Shown: positions 1 to 8,048 of the stretch, one piece after another
Numbering within the stretch: position 1 is the stretch's first letter
Layout: every line of letters starts with the position of its first letter
Source of the DNA: Arthrobacter sp. NicSoilB4
GTDB taxonomy: Bacteria; Actinomycetota; Actinomycetes; Actinomycetales; Micrococcaceae
Length of the DNA: 64,000 bases
Assembly: GCF_019977335.1 (NCBI RefSeq)
Contig: NZ_AP024653.1
Location: 3,596,001 to 3,660,000, forward strand
Direction of reading: 5' to 3'
The notes under the pieces: model-generated
The model's input: only the letters and a program-made list of their open reading frames with translations
Databases searched by the model: none
Told to the model about the DNA's origin: nothing
Made by a program: the position numbers and the translations under genes

Positions 1-2
1 TC

Positions 3-716
3 AACTCCATCCCCATCCGCGTCCTGCTGTTCTACGTGGGTGCCCTGGTGGTCATCATGGCGGTCAACCCGTGGCGCACCATCGATGCCGCCGGCAGCCC
101 CTTCATCGGCATGTTCACCCTGGCCGGCCTCGGCATCGCCGCCGTGGTCATCAACCTGGTGGTCCTCACCTCCGCTGCCTCCAGCGCCAACTCAGGCATC
201 TACTCCACCTCGCGCATGGTCTACGGCCTGGCCCAGGACGGCAACGCCCCGAAGGCCTTCGGCAAGCTGAGCATCCGCAAGGTTCCGCAAAACGCCCTGC
301 TGTTTTCCTGCATCTTCCTGCTGGCCGGGCTGATCCTGCTCTACTCGGGCGACTCCGTGATCGGCGCGTTCACCGTGGTCACCTCGGTGGCCTCCGTGCT
401 CACCATGTTCGTCTGGTCCATGATCCTGATCAGCTACATCGTGTTCCGCCGCCGCCGTCCCGAGCTGCACGCGGCTTCGAAGTTCAAGATGCCGGGCTCG
501 GGCTTCATGCCGTACGTGGTGCTCGCCTTCTTCGGCTTCATGCTGGTAGCGCTTGGCCAGGCCGACGACACCCGGCTCGCCCTGCTGGTCGCGCCGCTCT
601 GGTTCCTGATGCTGGGCGCGGCCTGGTACTTCAACCGCCAGACGCCGCTGCAGCAGGCCCGGATCGCGGAATGGAAAGCAGTCCGCGACGCCGCGTCAGT
701 GCCCGCAGCAAGCTAG
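3..716 (+). CDS. cycA: D-serine/D-alanine/glycine permease, 3' part (CycA-like, APC family)
   Basis: The reading frame is open from the window edge, so the N-terminal half of the gene lies outside. The visible 237 residues hold about six hydrophobic segments. Family landmarks of the APC amino-acid permease CycA are present: an NSIPIR start, LTSAASSANSGIYSTSRM, and the DDTRLALLVAPLWF stretch near the C-terminus, all close to the E. coli protein as I know it. The protein should sit in the inner membrane and import D-Ala, D-Ser and Gly by proton symport. A strong hairpin terminator follows 38 bases after the stop, so this is the last gene of its transcript. Exact substrate is inferred from similarity only. 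Confidence 0.88.
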   Translation, partial: NSIPIRVLLFYVGALVVIMAVNPWRTIDAAGSPFIGMFTLAGLGIAAVVINLVVLTSAASSANSGIYSTSRMVYGLAQDGNAPKAFGKLSIRKVPQNALLFSCIFLLAGLILLYSGDSVIGAFTVVTSVASVLTMFVWSMILISYIVFRRRRPELHAASKFKMPGSGFMPYVVLAFFGFMLVALGQADDTRLALLVAPLWFLMLGAAWYFNRQTPLQQARIAEWKAVRDAASVPAAS

Positions 717-753
717 GCATCACCCGCCTTCGGGGCCGAAAGGCACCGGGCAA

Positions 754-786
754 GGAGCTCCGGCCGGAACCACCGGCCGGAGCTCC
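754..786 (+). terminator. Perfect 14-bp hairpin terminator after cycA
   Basis: A 14-bp perfect inverted repeat (GGAGCTCCGGCCGG and its complement) encloses a 5-base loop and is followed by a short T-containing tail (GTTGCTTTAA). It lies between cycA and the convergent MFS gene, so it may terminate from both sides. Confidence 0.8.
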
Positions 787-863
787 GTTGCTTTAACACC
801 GGCCTTTACACGGGCGCTTCACGTCGCCTCACCGCTGGGAACGCAGCGGATGCGGCGCCCGCG

Positions 864-2312
864 CTACGCGCGCCGGGAAACCCGCGGGGCGACCACGACG
901 GCGGCGACGCCGATCAGCGCCGTCAGGGCGAAGACGCCGCCGAAGGACGCCGCCGTCGTCGTGAACGCGGCAAAAATGATTCCCGTCGTGGCGAGCGACA
1001 GCGCCCCGCCGAGCGAATCGGAAATGGACATGGCCGAGCTGTTGAAGCCCTCGTTGTCCCTGTTGGACAGGGCCAGGGTCATGACGCTCAGCCGTGCGTA
1101 CATCACGCCCATACCGCCACCCGCGACCACCCACGCGGCAATCGCGACGGCGGCCGGCCAGCCCAGGAGCGTGGTCGCGAGCACCAGGACGACGGCGGCG
1201 AGGACCATGGCCGCGCCGGTTCGCACCGCGCGGCGGTGGTCCAGGCGCGACCCGAGCCGTCCCTGCACAGCGGAGCCCGCGGCCCACGAGACGGCTCCGC
1301 CCGTGAGCGCCAATCCGGCGAAGGTGGGCGAGAAGGAGTATCGCTCCACCAGCAGGTACGGGAGGTAGACCTCGGCGCCGAAGAACGCCGCTGAAGCCAG
1401 GCCGCGGGTCAGGATGACGCTGGGGAGCCCGCGGCGGGCCGTCAGCGTGCCCCGCGGCACCAGCGGGCGGACGGCGATGAGGGCCACGGCGACGGCGGCC
1501 ACGGCCACGACTCCGCCCGCCACCGGCAGCCGGGACGAGAGGTTGAGTCCGAGCACGGCGAGCGCCGCGAGGGCGGCCCAGGCCAGCCGGCCGTAGCCCG
1601 CGGCCTTCCGCGGGGAAGGGGTGGACATGTCCCCCGGGGCGGCGCCCTCCGCAGCCCTTGGGTCGGGCGTTCCCCCGTCGGGCGTTCCGCGCAGCCCTCG
1701 CAGGGCGGGCACGATCATCAGCAGGGCCGGAACGACCAGGCCCACGACGCCGAGGAAGACCCAGTGCCAGCTGAGCATTTGCGCCACGATGCCGGCGGCG
1801 AAGGGTCCCACCAGCGAGGGAATCACCCACGCCGCGGAAAACGCGGCGAAGATCTTCGGGTGCAGCACGGGCGGATAGACCCGGGCGATCACCACATACA
1901 GCGCCACGGTCATGGCGCCGCCGCCCAGGCCCTGGACCAGCCGGCCCGCCACGAGGACAGGCATGGCCGACGCTGTTCCGGCGATCAGCAGGCCCAGCAC
2001 GAACATGGCCACGGACGCGTACAGAGGCCCCACCGGGCCGCGCCGGTCAGACCAGTTGCCGGCGGCCACCATGCCGATGACGCCGGTGGCGAGCGGGCCG
2101 GCGAACGCCAAGGCGTAAAAGGCGGCCCCATCCAGCTCACGGCTGACCAGCGGCATGATCGTGGTCACCGCCAGTGATTCGAAGGCGGCCAGGAACACGA
2201 GGGCACAAGCGCCCAGGGTCACCAGCAGGTATTCGCGGTGGAAGATGCCGGCTGATTCCAGGGTCGGGGCTGGTGTGATGCGGGGCAAGGTCAAGGCCTG
2301 ATCGATAGTCAT
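864..2312 (-). CDS. MFS multidrug/metabolite transporter
   Basis: A 482-residue major facilitator superfamily protein. After about 30 cytoplasmic residues come at least twelve hydrophobic segments. The loop motif A between helices 2 and 3 reads GNWSDRRGPVGP, and a motif-C-like stretch (VGPFAAGIVAQ) lies in helix 5, which points to a drug/H+ antiporter-type exporter. A charged loop (about residues 195-225) separates the two halves. The frame extends further upstream, but that part has no transporter character, so the ATG at 2312 (MTIDQALTL) is preferred. Its ribosome site is weak, and a TTG five codons earlier is possible. It is divergent from lhgO. The substrate cannot be told from sequence. 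Confidence 0.82.
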   Translation of the reverse strand: MTIDQALTLPRITPAPTLESAGIFHREYLLVTLGACALVFLAAFESLAVTTIMPLVSRELDGAAFYALAFAGPLATGVIGMVAAGNWSDRRGPVGPLYASVAMFVLGLLIAGTASAMPVLVAGRLVQGLGGGAMTVALYVVIARVYPPVLHPKIFAAFSAAWVIPSLVGPFAAGIVAQMLSWHWVFLGVVGLVVPALLMIVPALRGLRGTPDGGTPDPRAAEGAAPGDMSTPSPRKAAGYGRLAWAALAALAVLGLNLSSRLPVAGGVVAVAAVAVALIAVRPLVPRGTLTARRGLPSVILTRGLASAAFFGAEVYLPYLLVERYSFSPTFAGLALTGGAVSWAAGSAVQGRLGSRLDHRRAVRTGAAMVLAAVVLVLATTLLGWPAAVAIAAWVVAGGGMGVMYARLSVMTLALSNRDNEGFNSSAMSISDSLGGALSLATTGIIFAAFTTTAASFGGVFALTALIGVAAVVVAPRVSRRA

Positions 2313-2469
2313 GGAATGTTGGCTCAAGGGGAAGCATGCCACAGCCGGCGGGACTGGCGCACGACCGCTCCGGCCCACCCCAACAAACCGCGGCGCAGGG
2401 AGCCCAGCGGCGACGCGGCAGCCGCGGTCTATACTCGCGTGAAGACCGCGGCGACAAGGACACAATGAC

Positions 2470-3729
2470 GTGACTGAACGAATCGGAATCATCGGTGGCG
2501 GGATTGTTGGCATCGCGCTGGCACGCGCCCTCGCCCTGGCCGGGACCGGCGACGTCACGGTCTTTGAGAAGGAGCACCGCCTGGCCGCCCACCAGACCGG
2601 GCACAACTCCGGTGTCGTGCATGCGGGCCTCTACTACGCCGAGGGATCGCTGAAAGCGCGGCTGTGTGTTGCCGGACGCGCCGCCCTGCGGGACTTCTGC
2701 CTGCAGAAGAACCTTCCGTACCGGGAAGTCGGCAAGCTGGTGGTCGCCGTCGACGAGACCGAACTGCCCGCCTTGGCCGAAATTGAGCGGCGGTCCCGGG
2801 CGAACGGCGTGCCCGGCCTGGCCAGGCTCAACGGCGCCGCCCGGCTGCAGGAGATCGAACCGCACGTCGCGGGGGTAGCTGCGGTCCACTCGCCGCACAC
2901 CGCCGTCGTGGATTTCGCGGCAATTACCGAAGCGATGGCCCAGGACGTCCGGGCGGCCGGCGGCACCATCCTGCTCGGGCAGCAGGTGGTGGCGATGGCT
3001 GTTGAAGGCAGCACTGTGCGGGTACGAACTGCCGGGTCCGAGCACGTCTTCGACCGGGTGATCGCCTGCGCCGGCCTGCAGTCCGACGTCGTGGCGCGCC
3101 TGGTGGGCGCCGACCCCTCACCGAAAATCCTCCCGTTCCGGGGCGAATACTGGTCACTCAACCCGGCACGGAACCACCTGGTGCGGGGCATGGTCTACCC
3201 GGTGCCGGACCCCCGGTTCCCGTTCCTCGGCGTGCACTTCACCCGCGGCGTGTACGACGACGTCCACGTGGGTCCCAACGCCGTCCCGGCACTCGCCCGC
3301 GAGGGCTACGGCTGGCGCTCGGTCTCGGTGAAGGACTCCTGGGATTCGTTGAGGTGGCCCGGGGCCGGCCCGCTAGCGAAAAAGCACTGGCGGATGGGCG
3401 TCGACGAGATCAGCGCGTCACTCTTCAAACCGGCCTACTACCGCAAGGCGCGGCGCTTCATCCCCGAGCTCACCATGGCGGACCTGACGGCGAAGACAGC
3501 CTCGGGCGTCCGCGCCCAGGCCTGGGGCCGCGACGGATCGCTGCTGGACGACTTCGCCGTGGACCAGGTGGGGCCGGTGACGCTGCTGAGGAACGCGCCG
3601 TCCCCGGCCGCAACGTCCTGCCTGGCCATTGCTGACTACCTCGTCGACCAGTACCTGAAGGCCCGGGCGCCGCTGAGTCCAACTGCCGGGCGTCAGCCGC
3701 CGACGAAGCGGTTCCGCCCCGCGCGGTAG
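2470..3729 (+). CDS. lhgO: L-2-hydroxyglutarate oxidase/dehydrogenase
   Basis: A 419-residue FAD enzyme of the LhgO/L2HGDH branch of the DAO superfamily. It oxidises L-2-hydroxyglutarate to 2-oxoglutarate and passes electrons to the respiratory chain in the E. coli case. The dinucleotide fold is at the N-terminus (IIGGGIVGIALA, residues 7-18), followed by the family signature HNSGVVHAGLYY at about 46-57, and a C-terminal GVRAQAWGRDG region. Start is GTG at 2470 with AAGGA nine bases before it; the ATG at 2465 runs straight into a stop. Its last 37 bases overlap the 3' end of the convergent MFS gene, which is unusually long for two unrelated genes. Confidence 0.92.
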   Translation: MTERIGIIGGGIVGIALARALALAGTGDVTVFEKEHRLAAHQTGHNSGVVHAGLYYAEGSLKARLCVAGRAALRDFCLQKNLPYREVGKLVVAVDETELPALAEIERRSRANGVPGLARLNGAARLQEIEPHVAGVAAVHSPHTAVVDFAAITEAMAQDVRAAGGTILLGQQVVAMAVEGSTVRVRTAGSEHVFDRVIACAGLQSDVVARLVGADPSPKILPFRGEYWSLNPARNHLVRGMVYPVPDPRFPFLGVHFTRGVYDDVHVGPNAVPALAREGYGWRSVSVKDSWDSLRWPGAGPLAKKHWRMGVDEISASLFKPAYYRKARRFIPELTMADLTAKTASGVRAQAWGRDGSLLDDFAVDQVGPVTLLRNAPSPAATSCLAIADYLVDQYLKARAPLSPTAGRQPPTKRFRPAR

Positions 3730-4991
3730 CCGAACACCGCGGCCAGCGATCCGACGGCGAGGAAGAGCACCCCGGCCGCCGCGAAGGACCCCGTGGCCTG
3801 GTGCAGTTGGCCCACCAGCAGGGTGCCGGTGGAGCCCACCCCGTAGCCGACGCCCTGCATCATGCCGGACAGGTGCGCGGCGGTGTGCCCGTCCCGGGTG
3901 CGGACCATGATCATGGTGAGCGCGACGGCGGTCAGGCTGCCCTGGCCGAGGCCCAGCAGCCCGGTCCACAGCCAGATGAGCTCCAGCGGACCGAAGATGC
4001 TCAGTGCGAAGCCGCCGCCGGTCATCAGCGCCACCACGGTGTTGATGCCGCGCTGGTCCCGGAAACGGGTGGCCAGCGCCGGGGCAAACAGGGACCCCAA
4101 CATCTGCAGCACGATCGAGACAGAGACAATCAGCCCGGCCGTGCCGCCGTCCACGCCGCGTTCGCGCAGGATCGGTGCCAGCCAGGCGAAAACGCTGAAG
4201 GACATCATCGCCTGCAGCACCATAAAGATGGTCACCTGCCAGGCAATCCCCGAGCGCCAAACATTCACGCCGCCGCGCGACAGGCGCTGGCGGCCATGGC
4301 GCTGCCGGATGGCCACCGGCACGAACAGCAGGAGAACGACGCCGGCGGGCAACGCCCAGAACCGCAGCGCCGCAGTCCACTCCCCTGTCGCGCTGAAGAC
4401 CGGGTAAGTGAACCCTGCGCCGAGGGCCGCTGAGGCGCAGATCGCCGTGGTGTAGAGGCCGCCCATCAGGCCGAGCCGGTGCGGGAAGTCGCGCTTCACC
4501 AGGCCGGGCAGCAGCACATTGCAGAGCGAGATCGCGGCGCCGCAGGCTGCCGTTCCGGCCAGCAGGGCGGGGAGATGGCCGGCGCCTCCGGCCTCCAAGG
4601 GCCGCAGCAGCAGCCCGGCGGTGAGGACCGCCATCGCACCCAGCAGGACGCGCTCGGCCCCGAAACGGCGCGCCAGGACGGGAGCCAGCGGGGCGAACAC
4701 CCCGAGCAGCGTCACCGGCACGGTGGTGAGGACCACTACCGCCCAGCCGGGCAGCCCGGCGTCGGCCGTCACCTCCGGAAGAACCGCAGAGAAACTGGAG
4801 AACACGGTGCGGAGGTTCAGCCCGATCAACACCAGGCACACGCCCAGGTAGGCCAGGGCGCGGCGGCTGGCGACCCGGGTGGGTTCCGCGGCCGGGACGT
4901 CGTCGATTTCGGCGTCCACCAGCATGCCCCGGCCGTCCTCGATGTCGAGGCCGCCGACGGTGGAGTCCTGGGAGTTCTTCGGTGCAGTCAC
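3693..4991 (-). CDS. MFS transporter of the CynX/NimT type
   Basis: A 432-residue MFS permease with an acidic cytoplasmic N-terminus of about 45 residues and twelve hydrophobic segments. The helix-1 text GLNLRTVFSSFSAVLPEV and a GMMQGVGYGVGSTGTLLVG stretch in the C-terminal half are typical of the cyanate-porter (CynX/YeaN/NimT) family, whose members import cyanate or export nitroimidazole-like compounds. Start is a GTG at 4991 with a weak ribosome site. The gene ends inside lhgO (37-bp tail overlap). No enzyme for cyanate lies nearby, so the substrate is open. Confidence 0.85.
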   Translation of the reverse strand: MTAPKNSQDSTVGGLDIEDGRGMLVDAEIDDVPAAEPTRVASRRALAYLGVCLVLIGLNLRTVFSSFSAVLPEVTADAGLPGWAVVVLTTVPVTLLGVFAPLAPVLARRFGAERVLLGAMAVLTAGLLLRPLEAGGAGHLPALLAGTAACGAAISLCNVLLPGLVKRDFPHRLGLMGGLYTTAICASAALGAGFTYPVFSATGEWTAALRFWALPAGVVLLLFVPVAIRQRHGRQRLSRGGVNVWRSGIAWQVTIFMVLQAMMSFSVFAWLAPILRERGVDGGTAGLIVSVSIVLQMLGSLFAPALATRFRDQRGINTVVALMTGGGFALSIFGPLELIWLWTGLLGLGQGSLTAVALTMIMVRTRDGHTAAHLSGMMQGVGYGVGSTGTLLVGQLHQATGSFAAAGVLFLAVGSLAAVFGYRAGRNRFVGG

Positions 4992-5071
4992 GGACCCATT
5001 CTGGCAGGCCGCTCGCCGCAGGCGTTGTCAACAGCGCTGGCCTTGGCAGCAGCGCCCCGCCGGCGCCCCCT

Positions 5072-5689
5072 TCAGTTCCGGCTGAGGATCAGGTAGCGTT
5101 CGTCGCTGATTTCCTTTCCCCACAGCGCCGGGTCCGTCAGCGGCACGACGTCGGCGTGGTGGCGGTGCCGGAGGACCAGTTCCCGGCACTCGTTCGAGGG
5201 GATGCCAGCCCCGGTGCCCCACATCCCTTCCACCAGGACCAGCGTTCCGGGTCCGCGCAGGAGCCGCGTCCACCGGCCAAGCGCGGCGTCCGGGTCCGGG
5301 AGTGCCCACAGCACGTGACGGGCCAGGACGACGTCGAAGCCCGCCTGCGCGTACGGCGGCGCCGAGGCATCACCCTGCAGGAATTCAACGGCAGCCGGAA
5401 GCCGGCCGCCGGCCGCTTCCGCCGCTCCGGCGGCCTTGGCCCGCGCCGCGTCCACCATCCGGGCGGACAGGTCCAGGCCCCGGACGCGGTGTCCGGCCCC
5501 GGCGAGCAGCATGGACAGGCTGCCGGTCCCGCAGCCCAAATCCGCCACGTCGCTGCCGGGCAACGGGATGAGCGGCAGGATCAGGTCCGCCCAGGCCCGG
5601 CGGACGCCCGGATCCAGCAGGCCGTGGTCGGCTTCCCGGTCGAAGTCCGCCGCCTGCCCGTCCCAGTATTCGCGTATTGCGTCGTTCAT
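5072..5689 (-). CDS. Class I SAM-dependent methyltransferase
   Basis: A 205-residue protein with a methyltransferase-11/25 Rossmann fold: motif I VADLGCGTGSLSMLL at about 49-63, acidic end of strand 2 (GLDLSARMVDAAR), a motif-IV region GFDVVLARHVLWALPDP, and a post-motif stretch LVLVEGMWG. The ATG at 5689 opens a typical small-molecule methyltransferase start (REYWDGQAADFDREADHG); the longer frame upstream is not protein-like. It is divergent from trmB with about 85 bases between them. The methyl acceptor is unknown. Confidence 0.82.
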   Translation of the reverse strand: MNDAIREYWDGQAADFDREADHGLLDPGVRRAWADLILPLIPLPGSDVADLGCGTGSLSMLLAGAGHRVRGLDLSARMVDAARAKAAGAAEAAGGRLPAAVEFLQGDASAPPYAQAGFDVVLARHVLWALPDPDAALGRWTRLLRGPGTLVLVEGMWGTGAGIPSNECRELVLRHRHHADVVPLTDPALWGKEISDERYLILSRN

Positions 5690-5774
5690 GCGGACAGTCT
5701 GCCACGGACCCCGGACAGGAACGCGTGCCACGGTCCCACCGGCCCGACGCCGGAACTCCACTATTCTGGAAGGG

Positions 5775-6698
5775 ATGAGTGAAACCCCAGAATCCCCCGA
5801 AACGCCGCAGCCACCGCGCCCCGTGACCCCCGGCAGCCAGGCCTCCTTCGGCACGTACGGCGGCCGCCCGGTCAGCTTCGTGCGCCGCGGCACCAGGCTG
5901 CAGGGCCGCCGGCAGGTTGCGTGGGAGGAACATTCGGACCGGTGGGCCGTCGACGTCCCCCGGCACATCGCCAACACCTCCGTACACCCGGACTACGTCT
6001 TCGACGCCGAAGCCGAGTTCGGCCGCAAGGCGCCGCTGATCGTGGAGATCGGCTCCGGGCTCGGCGACGCCGTCTGCCACGCCGCGGAGGAGAACCCGGA
6101 CACGGATTTCCTTGCCGTGGAGGTCTACACGCCGGGGCTGGCCAACACCCTGATCAAGATCAACAGCCGCGGCCTGAGCAACGTCCGGGTCGTGGAGGCG
6201 AACGCCCCCGAGGTGCTCGCCACCATGCTGCCGGCCGGTTCCGTGACGGAGCTCTGGGTCTTCTTCCCGGACCCCTGGCACAAGTCCCGGCACCACAAGC
6301 GCCGCCTCATCCAGCCGGCCTTCGCCGAACTGGCCTCACGGGCCCTCAAGCCCGGCGGCCTCTGGCGTATCGCGACGGACTGGTCCAACTACGCCGTGCA
6401 CGTCCGGGAAGTCCTGGCCGGCTCCCCCGACTTCGAGAACCTGCACGACGGCGAGCGCAGCGGCTCCGAGAGCCCCCTCACCAAGGTGTGGGAATCCGGC
6501 GTCGAGTCCCTTGTGGGCGGCGCCCCCGTCAAGGAGGGCCGCGCGCCTGTGAGCACAGAACACACCGGCCCGAACGAGGGCACCGACGAGACGGGCGGCT
6601 GGGCTCCGCGGTTCGACGGCCGGATCCTGACGAGTTTCGAGAACAAAGCGCACGAGGCGGGCCGGCTGATCTTTGACCTGAGCTACCGGCGCCGGTAG
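5775..6698 (+). CDS. trmB: tRNA (guanosine(46)-N7)-methyltransferase
   Basis: A 307-residue TrmB, which makes m7G46 in the variable loop of tRNAs using SAM. The SAM site IVEIGSGLGDAVCH is at about 96-109, followed by LAVEVYTPGL. The family hallmark FFPDPWHKSRHHKRRLIQP is at about 163-181 and the IATDWSNYA motif follows. The protein is longer than the usual 215-250 residues because of an N-terminal extension rich in Pro/Glu and an insertion (about 230-275) before the C-terminal region, both common in actinobacterial copies. Start is ATG 5775, directly after GGAAGGG. A terminator follows. Confidence 0.95.
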   Translation: MSETPESPETPQPPRPVTPGSQASFGTYGGRPVSFVRRGTRLQGRRQVAWEEHSDRWAVDVPRHIANTSVHPDYVFDAEAEFGRKAPLIVEIGSGLGDAVCHAAEENPDTDFLAVEVYTPGLANTLIKINSRGLSNVRVVEANAPEVLATMLPAGSVTELWVFFPDPWHKSRHHKRRLIQPAFAELASRALKPGGLWRIATDWSNYAVHVREVLAGSPDFENLHDGERSGSESPLTKVWESGVESLVGGAPVKEGRAPVSTEHTGPNEGTDETGGWAPRFDGRILTSFENKAHEAGRLIFDLSYRRR

Positions 6699-6705
6699 CC
6701 CGGGA

Positions 6706-6737
6706 AAAGGCCGCCGCCAGCCGACGGGCCGGCCTTT
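6706..6737 (+). terminator. Terminator-like hairpin after trmB
   Basis: AAAGGCC and GGCCTTT form a 7-bp stem around a GC-rich 18-base loop, with flanking CGGG/CCG pairing. It lies 8 bases after the trmB stop. Confidence 0.6.
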
Positions 6738-6893
6738 CGGGTCCGCCGAGGCGGTGCCTGCCAAAGTCCGGATTCCCGGGTGCTGTTCGTGGGCGGCTCG
6801 GCGTGGCACGATTGCGGAAGATGCAAGAACCGGGCCGGCCAGAGGCCCGGCAGAACCACCGAGCCAGTTGAGGAACCCGCCATCAAAAAAGAA

Positions 6894-7700
6894 ATGAAAA
6901 CCGCTGCGGACGCTGCGGAAGACATCACGAATTCCCGTGCGCTGGAGCTCGTGGCCCGTGCCGGTTTCGCCGTGAGCGGCGTCCTGCACTTCCTCATCGG
7001 CCTGGTCGCAATCCGGCTGGCCATGGGTGGGGAAGGCAAGGCCGACGTCAGCGGCGCGGTCCAGCAGCTCGCCAGCCAGCCGGCCGGCCCGCTGTTGCTG
7101 TGGACTTCATTTGCGGCCTGCGTTGCCCTCGCCATCTGGCAGACCAGTGACGCCATTTTCGATTTCGAGCACCTGCCGGCCAAAAAGAAACTGGCCAAGA
7201 AGCTCAAAGCCGCGCTGCAGGCCGTCGTCTACGCCGGGCTGGCCATCACGCTGTTCTCGTTCGCCAACGGCGCCGGGTCTGACCAAAGCAGCTCCACGAG
7301 CGATCTCACGGCGTCCGTGATGAAAGCCCCCGGCGGCTACGTCCTCCTGCTCGCCATCGGGGCGGCCGTGGGAATCACGGGAATCGTGTACGCCATCAGG
7401 GGCTTCCGCCAGTCATTCGCCAAATACCTCCGCCTTCCGGCCTCGCAAAAAGCGCGGACGGCGGTGACGGTCCTGGGCGTCGTGGGCTATGCGGCCAAAG
7501 GGATCGCCCTGCTGCTCGTGGGACTCCTGGTCATCATTGCCACCGTCAAAGTGCACCCCGAGGAGTCAACCGGGATCGACGGCGGGTTGAAGGCCCTCCG
7601 CGACCAGCCCTTCGGCGTGTACATGCTGGCCGCCGTCGGCGTGGGCCTGATCTGCTACGGCATCTTCATGATGGTGCGGGCGAAACTCGCAAAAATGTAA
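6894..7700 (+). CDS. DUF1206 membrane protein
   Basis: A 268-residue integral membrane protein with six hydrophobic segments in three repeats of about 85 residues, each opening with an A(R/K)xGYxxxG-like motif (ARAGFAVSGVLHFLIG; ALQAVVYAGLAITLF; VVGYAAKGIALLLVG). This triplicated two-helix unit is the DUF1206 family, of unknown function and common in Actinobacteria and Cyanobacteria. The ATG at 6894 is given as the start, but the only good ribosome site (GAGGAA, 6870-6875) is 18 bases before it and only 6 bases before an in-frame ATC at 6882; see findings. It appears monocistronic. Confidence 0.85.
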   Translation: MKTAADAAEDITNSRALELVARAGFAVSGVLHFLIGLVAIRLAMGGEGKADVSGAVQQLASQPAGPLLLWTSFAACVALAIWQTSDAIFDFEHLPAKKKLAKKLKAALQAVVYAGLAITLFSFANGAGSDQSSSTSDLTASVMKAPGGYVLLLAIGAAVGITGIVYAIRGFRQSFAKYLRLPASQKARTAVTVLGVVGYAAKGIALLLVGLLVIIATVKVHPEESTGIDGGLKALRDQPFGVYMLAAVGVGLICYGIFMMVRAKLAKM

Positions 7701-7861
7701 CGCCACATTCCGGACGCCCACGGGAAACCGGGCGTTTGTGATCGTTTGTTGCAGAACGTGTCGTAATTATTGGGAAATCGAAGATTCTGCAGGAAAGTAG
7801 GTGTTGCCTCCACCGGAAACGGTCGGGGCAACAAAAAACGTCCTTCTGAACGAATTACCAA

Positions 7862-7943
7862 CCATCCAGATCGGCTGAGAGACCTGGCTCGATGACGCCG
7901 TAGCAACCACCTTCGGGCACGGTGCTAATGCCAGGACCGATGG
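7862..7943 (+). promoter_or_regulatory. SAM-I (S-box) riboswitch
   Basis: The core matches the S-box consensus in order: a P1 arm CCATC closed by GATGG at the far end, GGCTGAGAGACCTGGC, the kink-turn GATGACGCCG, GCAACC, then GGTGCTAATGCCAG. The element is short in P3 (ACC-TTCG-GG). It sits about 105 bases before the lipoprotein gene of the ABC/flavin-enzyme operon, and so should shut that operon when S-adenosylmethionine (and hence sulfur) is plentiful. The rest of this 348-base gap (7701-7861) holds only the presumed promoter. Confidence 0.93.
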
Positions 7944-8022
7944 ATATTGCCACGATCCCAAGTTCCCACCAACCTGCGCCCTGCGGCGGCCGGCGTGTGT
8001 GGGGCCTGCGGTTCTGGAGTTC

Positions 8023-8041
8023 CTCGGTCATGACCGAGAGG
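8023..8041 (+). promoter_or_regulatory. Putative riboswitch expression platform overlapping the ribosome site
   Basis: A perfect 16-base palindrome (CTCGGTCATGACCGAG, 8023-8038) lies at the end of the SAM-I leader. Its 3' arm shares three bases with the ribosome site GAGAGG (8036-8041), which is 7 bases before the ATG. Folding of this hairpin could block translation start. There is no U-run, so control of translation fits better than transcription termination. This is inference. Confidence 0.5.
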
Positions 8042-8048
8042 ATCCCCG

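Noticed and set aside
71..796. Long open frame overlapping cycA on the same strand
   Set aside because: It is the +2 shadow of a GC-rich gene: Arg/His/Pro/Gly-rich, without hydrophobic segments, and it runs through the terminator. The cycA frame is clear by homology.
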